Under the pieces are notes generated by a model. The model made no database searches. It worked only from the letters and a program-made list of their open reading frames with translations, and was not told the origin of the DNA. 64,000 nt of DNA from an uncultured Draconibacterium sp. (GTDB taxonomy: Bacteria > Bacteroidota > Bacteroidia > Bacteroidales > Prolixibacteraceae). Position numbers and translations under genes: made by a program. Where the stretch lies: contig NZ_OY782038.1 in assembly GCF_963677575.1 (NCBI RefSeq), positions 2,223,501 to 2,287,500 of the forward strand. Direction: 5' to 3'. The number at the start of each line of letters is the position of its first letter. Position 1 is the stretch's first letter. Below, piece after piece: positions 61,291 through 64,000 of the stretch.

Positions 61291-62855
61291 CTACCCTTTA
61301 TACACAAATATTCGTTCTTTGATTTATTGTTGGGCTAACATAAAATTGTTGATAAAAACACAACTAACAGTCTGATTAACAACAGCATAATATTGGCATT
61401 CTGGTTGATTTTTCGTATCTTAAAGCTGTGATAGTCAAGGAGTTTAAGGGTTTTTTTAGCGGTTTTTTACCTGATGTCCGAATAGAAAAACGTGCAGAAA
61501 AAATTATGGGAGATATGCTTAACTTCGGCAAAGCAGTAGTAAACAAATTTAGTAGAACAAATACAGAAAAAATTGGGGCATATCGTATGTTTGGGAATAA
61601 TAGTTTCAGCCATATCGAACTAACGGAAAGTGTAATTTCCAGTTGCAAGGCCAAGCAAGGCGGTGCACACCTTCTTTGCATACAGGACACAACAGAGTTT
61701 AATTTTACCAACCATCTGCAACGGATTGGGAAAAAAGACAAAGATATCGGCCCGGTAACAAAGAACGACAACGCGGGCTTCTTTTGCCATCCCATGTTGG
61801 TGGTAAACGAAGGAGACAAAATGCCTATTGGCCTGTCAAGCATAGAATTGTGGAACCGTAACTGGGACAAACAGGATAAATTTGAGCGAAGTTACTGGAA
61901 ACAGGATATCGCAGAAAAGGAATCGTACCGTTGGGTTGAAAGTGCCCGAAAAACACAATCTGTTTTAGACAAAGCACCACTGTTGACCATCATTGGGGAC
62001 AGGGAATCCGATATTTTTAGCGAGTTTGCCCTTGTGTCGGATGAACGAACCCATTTACTGGTGCGTTCAAGAATAGACAGGAAATTGGCAGAAGGGGACG
62101 GGAAACTTTATAAAAAGCTATCAGGGCAAGAACAAAAAGCTGTTTATGGTTTAGAGATAAAAGGGAATAAAAAGCGAAAAGCCCGTACAGCAAAGATGGC
62201 ATTAAAATATGTAAAGGTTAAAATAAAAAGGCCTGAAAGGTTACGCGACAAGAACCTTCCTGAATATGTTGAATTATGGGCTATTGAAGCCCGGGAACAA
62301 CCGGGAACAATTCCCGGGGGAGAACCCCCGATAGTTTGGAGGTTATTGACTACACACCCAATAACCGGGGCAAGCCAGGCAATGAAATGCCTTGAATGGT
62401 ACGGCAACAGGTGGTTTATTGAAGAACTTTTCAGGATAATGAAAAGCAAGGGCTTTGAACTTGAAGCCTCGCAACTTGAAACTGGTGCAGCATTGAAAAA
62501 ACAGGTTGTCATGGCACTCCAGGTGGCATTAACGATAATGGTACTTAAGTTATCGCTCAACAATAAAGAAGCAATAAAAGCTGAACTGGTCTTTAGCCAA
62601 CAACAAATAAAGTTTATAGGGTTATTATTAAAAAATGAGATAGAAGGGAAAACGAAGAAACAACAAAACCCATATCCCTGCCAAAGCTTGGCATGGTGTG
62701 CCTGGGCAATAGCACGGCTTAGTGGCTGGAGCGGTTATAAATCCCATGGCCCACCAGGGTACATATCGGTTAAGAACGGACTTGATGTCTTTTACAACAA
62801 ATATGAAGGCTACCTTGTAGCAATGAAGTTCTTAAAAGATGTGTATAAAGGGTAG
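61291..62855 (+). mobile_element. IS4-family (Tn5-like) insertion sequence, copy 2
   Basis: A 1565-bp element with the same 16-bp terminal inverted repeats as copy 1 (CTACCCTTTATACACA) but in the opposite orientation. It is flanked by 9-bp direct repeats CTATTTTAG (61282-61290 and 62856-62864). Copies 1 and 2 are inverted with respect to each other and 27 kb apart. The transposase frame is intact. Confidence 0.93.
61428..62855 (+). CDS. IS4/Tn5-type DDE transposase, copy 2
   Basis: A 475-residue transposase, identical as read to copy 1, with D87, D191, E332 and the YREK signature. It starts with GTG 137 bp inside the left end. The final codons read KG-stop, with TAG the last three bases of the inverted repeat. 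Both copies thus look complete and functional. Confidence 0.93.
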   Translation: MIVKEFKGFFSGFLPDVRIEKRAEKIMGDMLNFGKAVVNKFSRTNTEKIGAYRMFGNNSFSHIELTESVISSCKAKQGGAHLLCIQDTTEFNFTNHLQRIGKKDKDIGPVTKNDNAGFFCHPMLVVNEGDKMPIGLSSIELWNRNWDKQDKFERSYWKQDIAEKESYRWVESARKTQSVLDKAPLLTIIGDRESDIFSEFALVSDERTHLLVRSRIDRKLAEGDGKLYKKLSGQEQKAVYGLEIKGNKKRKARTAKMALKYVKVKIKRPERLRDKNLPEYVELWAIEAREQPGTIPGGEPPIVWRLLTTHPITGASQAMKCLEWYGNRWFIEELFRIMKSKGFELEASQLETGAALKKQVVMALQVALTIMVLKLSLNNKEAIKAELVFSQQQIKFIGLLLKNEIEGKTKKQQNPYPCQSLAWCAWAIARLSGWSGYKSHGPPGYISVKNGLDVFYNKYEGYLVAMKFLKDVYKG

Positions 62856-62935
62856 CTATTTTAGAGGAGATGTCAGCCTAAGGCATGTGGGAGAATGACA
62901 GAGGGGTTTATAAACCGTGAAGTACTTTCCTTTAC

Positions 62936-64000
62936 TTAATCGTACCATGCCCAAGAAACACCCAGGCGGAAAGTAGCCCGCGGCATTGGGTAATGTGGCG
63001 TTGTCATGTAGGTTCCATCGAGGAAGTTTGTACCAATGTTTACCCATTTAAAGAATACGCGTGTACGTTTTAAACGCAGGTTGGCATAAATATCGATGTA
63101 CGGATAATCACCATATTCCTGTTCATTCTGCAAATAAAACAAACCAGTCGACGGAGCATAAGCATCGGCGTAGAACTTGGTATTGTAACGCACATCGGCA
63201 CCAATTTGCGTAAACATTACTTTCGAAATGGTAAACTGGTAATAGGTATTCACAAAAGCCGACCATTCGGGTAAATGCAGATAACGCTCTTCGGAAGCTT
63301 TTTGCCACAGCACACGTGTGCGGAAATGAAAACGCCGGTAGTTAAAATCCTTATCGGCATATACCGACATTACCAGTATTTCGTTTGACGTTTGATCCGG
63401 AATAGCTTCCTCGTTATTATACAGGAAATTATTTATGGCAGCATAGTTAGCTGCCAATTCCAATTTGCGTTGAGGCACTCTGAATTTCGCGCCCAGCGTT
63501 AAACGTTGTTCAGCATCAAAATCGTTGTCCCACTGAAAATGATTTGATCGGAATGTTTCCTGAAAATAATCAGGTACTCTATTCTCGAACGAACCTGTAA
63601 ATATCATCGCTGCCGTTGAGTCGCCCCAGAATCTAAATGGTTTGGTAATCATTCCGTTCAACTCCAGTTCTCCTGCATTCCGTCCGGCCAGGTTAACTTT
63701 TCCATCGAAATTCCACAGCCAGAAACTACCCATTTCCCTGAAAATACCGCCACCTACATAGAGGTTCGAGTATTTAATATCAAAGCGTCGGTGCGTTGAA
63801 TCATTCACCTGCACTCCGGGAGTATCTCCGCGGTATAGTTCGTAGCCAAGAAAAGCTCTTTTCCCGAAGGTATATTTTCGGTTCGGATTTTCGTACTGCT
63901 TCAGCTGAAATACATTACTTATTCTCCGGTACTTTATTTCATCGGTAGTGTAACCATCACCGTAATAAGTGTTCTCAAAGAAAACATTAGAAGTGTCTTC
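62936..64000 (-). CDS. Putative porin, C-terminal part (gene continues beyond the window)
   Basis: The frame is open from the right edge to the stop at 62936 (355 codons present; no start in the window that fits). The sequence is typical of the Bacteroidota putative-porin outer-membrane barrels, with alternating amphipathic strands rich in aromatic residues, such as FHFRTRVLWQKASEERYLHLPEW and DYPYIDIYANLRLKRTRVFFKWVNIG, and a final strand ending in an aromatic residue and Asp (SWAWYD). Function as a porin is by family. The 5' part and signal peptide are missing here. Confidence 0.8.
   Translation of the reverse strand, partial: EDTSNVFFENTYYGDGYTTDEIKYRRISNVFQLKQYENPNRKYTFGKRAFLGYELYRGDTPGVQVNDSTHRRFDIKYSNLYVGGGIFREMGSFWLWNFDGKVNLAGRNAGELELNGMITKPFRFWGDSTAAMIFTGSFENRVPDYFQETFRSNHFQWDNDFDAEQRLTLGAKFRVPQRKLELAANYAAINNFLYNNEEAIPDQTSNEILVMSVYADKDFNYRRFHFRTRVLWQKASEERYLHLPEWSAFVNTYYQFTISKVMFTQIGADVRYNTKFYADAYAPSTGLFYLQNEQEYGDYPYIDIYANLRLKRTRVFFKWVNIGTNFLDGTYMTTPHYPMPRATFRLGVSWAWYD

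Larger units (their letters stand above)
61274..62896. repeat. REP-like element interrupted by IS copy 2
   Basis: Without the IS the flanks form a hairpin with arms TCTCCCCTA and TAGAGGAGA (one mismatch) around TTT. It is enclosed by ATTCTCCC (61274-61281) and GGGAGAAT (62889-62896), with a GTCAGCC-TAA-GGC segment between. The layout is the same as at IS copy 1: hairpin tip CTA-N-TAG, then a GTC...GGC segment, then a closing arm. It supports a common REP family as target. Confidence 0.6.

Noticed and set aside
32655..62855. Composite transposon formed by the two IS copies
   Set aside because: The 27-kb interior is mostly core genes, and each copy has its own different target duplication, so the copies inserted independently.

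Overview
The window looks like a chromosomal segment of a Bacteroidota bacterium, most probably Marinilabiliales/Prolixibacteraceae-like. This rests on the gene families present (purH-mreBCD-mrdA-rodA order, putative porin, WG-repeat lipoprotein, TolC/MacB-type efflux, DUF819, fused hydantoinase/oxoprolinase), on promoters of the Bacteroidota type (TTTG-N19-TAnnTTTG), on few Shine-Dalgarno sequences, and on a moderate-to-low GC content judged by eye. No tRNA, rRNA or CRISPR array was recognised. Genus and species cannot be fixed from the sequence alone.

Layout. 1-6.7 kb: a PepSY-type membrane protein, a HAD hydrolase, the NAD(P)HX repair enzyme, a DUF481 protein, a DUF819 transporter and a membrane-anchored receiver domain. 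6.8-11.1 kb: two secreted alpha/beta hydrolases, a GNAT acetyltransferase and a lipoprotein ADP-ribosylglycohydrolase. 11.3-16.4 kb: an NRAMP-fold transporter without the metal-binding motifs, directly followed by a 1251-residue fused 5-oxoprolinase/hydantoinase. 16.5-24.6 kb: a second DUF819 transporter, a DUF2817 peptidase-like protein, gpsA, pgi and an EamA transporter. 24.6-30.4 kb: an efflux operon (adaptor, MacB-like permease, TolC, second adaptor) behind a candidate sigma-54 promoter with a tandem palindromic enhancer. 30.4-38.5 kb: an ATP-grasp-like protein, PPK2, insertion sequence copy 1, DUF1338, a PfkB-like kinase lacking its catalytic Asp, AcpH and a lysine-2,3-aminomutase-family enzyme. 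38.8-46.2 kb: the cell-elongation operon purH-mreBCD-mrdA-rodA on the minus strand. 46.5-55.3 kb: FtsX-type permeases, mgtE, rsmA, a flippase-like protein, a Crp/Fnr regulator with an NmrA-type SDR, and a luciferase-like monooxygenase. 55.3-61.3 kb: a more accessory, AT-rich stretch with structured repeats, a WG-repeat lipoprotein, a zinc metallopeptidase-like protein, a TlpA-like thioredoxin lipoprotein and a CoA-type Nudix hydrolase. 61.3 kb to the end: insertion sequence copy 2 and the C-terminal part of a putative porin.

Most notable non-coding signals. (1) A leader of about 100 bp recurs three times, immediately upstream of an esterase, a DUF1338 gene and a KamA-family gene; its sequence is conserved up to the start codon but its reading frames are not. 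(2) Two full-length copies (1565 bp each) of an IS4/Tn5-type element are both inserted at the tip of REP-like palindromes. (3) A degenerate 41-bp tandem array, a four-hairpin cloverleaf-like element and a complex inverted-repeat spacer lie around 55-58 kb. (4) Two dyads with a 20-bp period lie about 100 bp upstream of the sigma-54-like promoter of the efflux operon.
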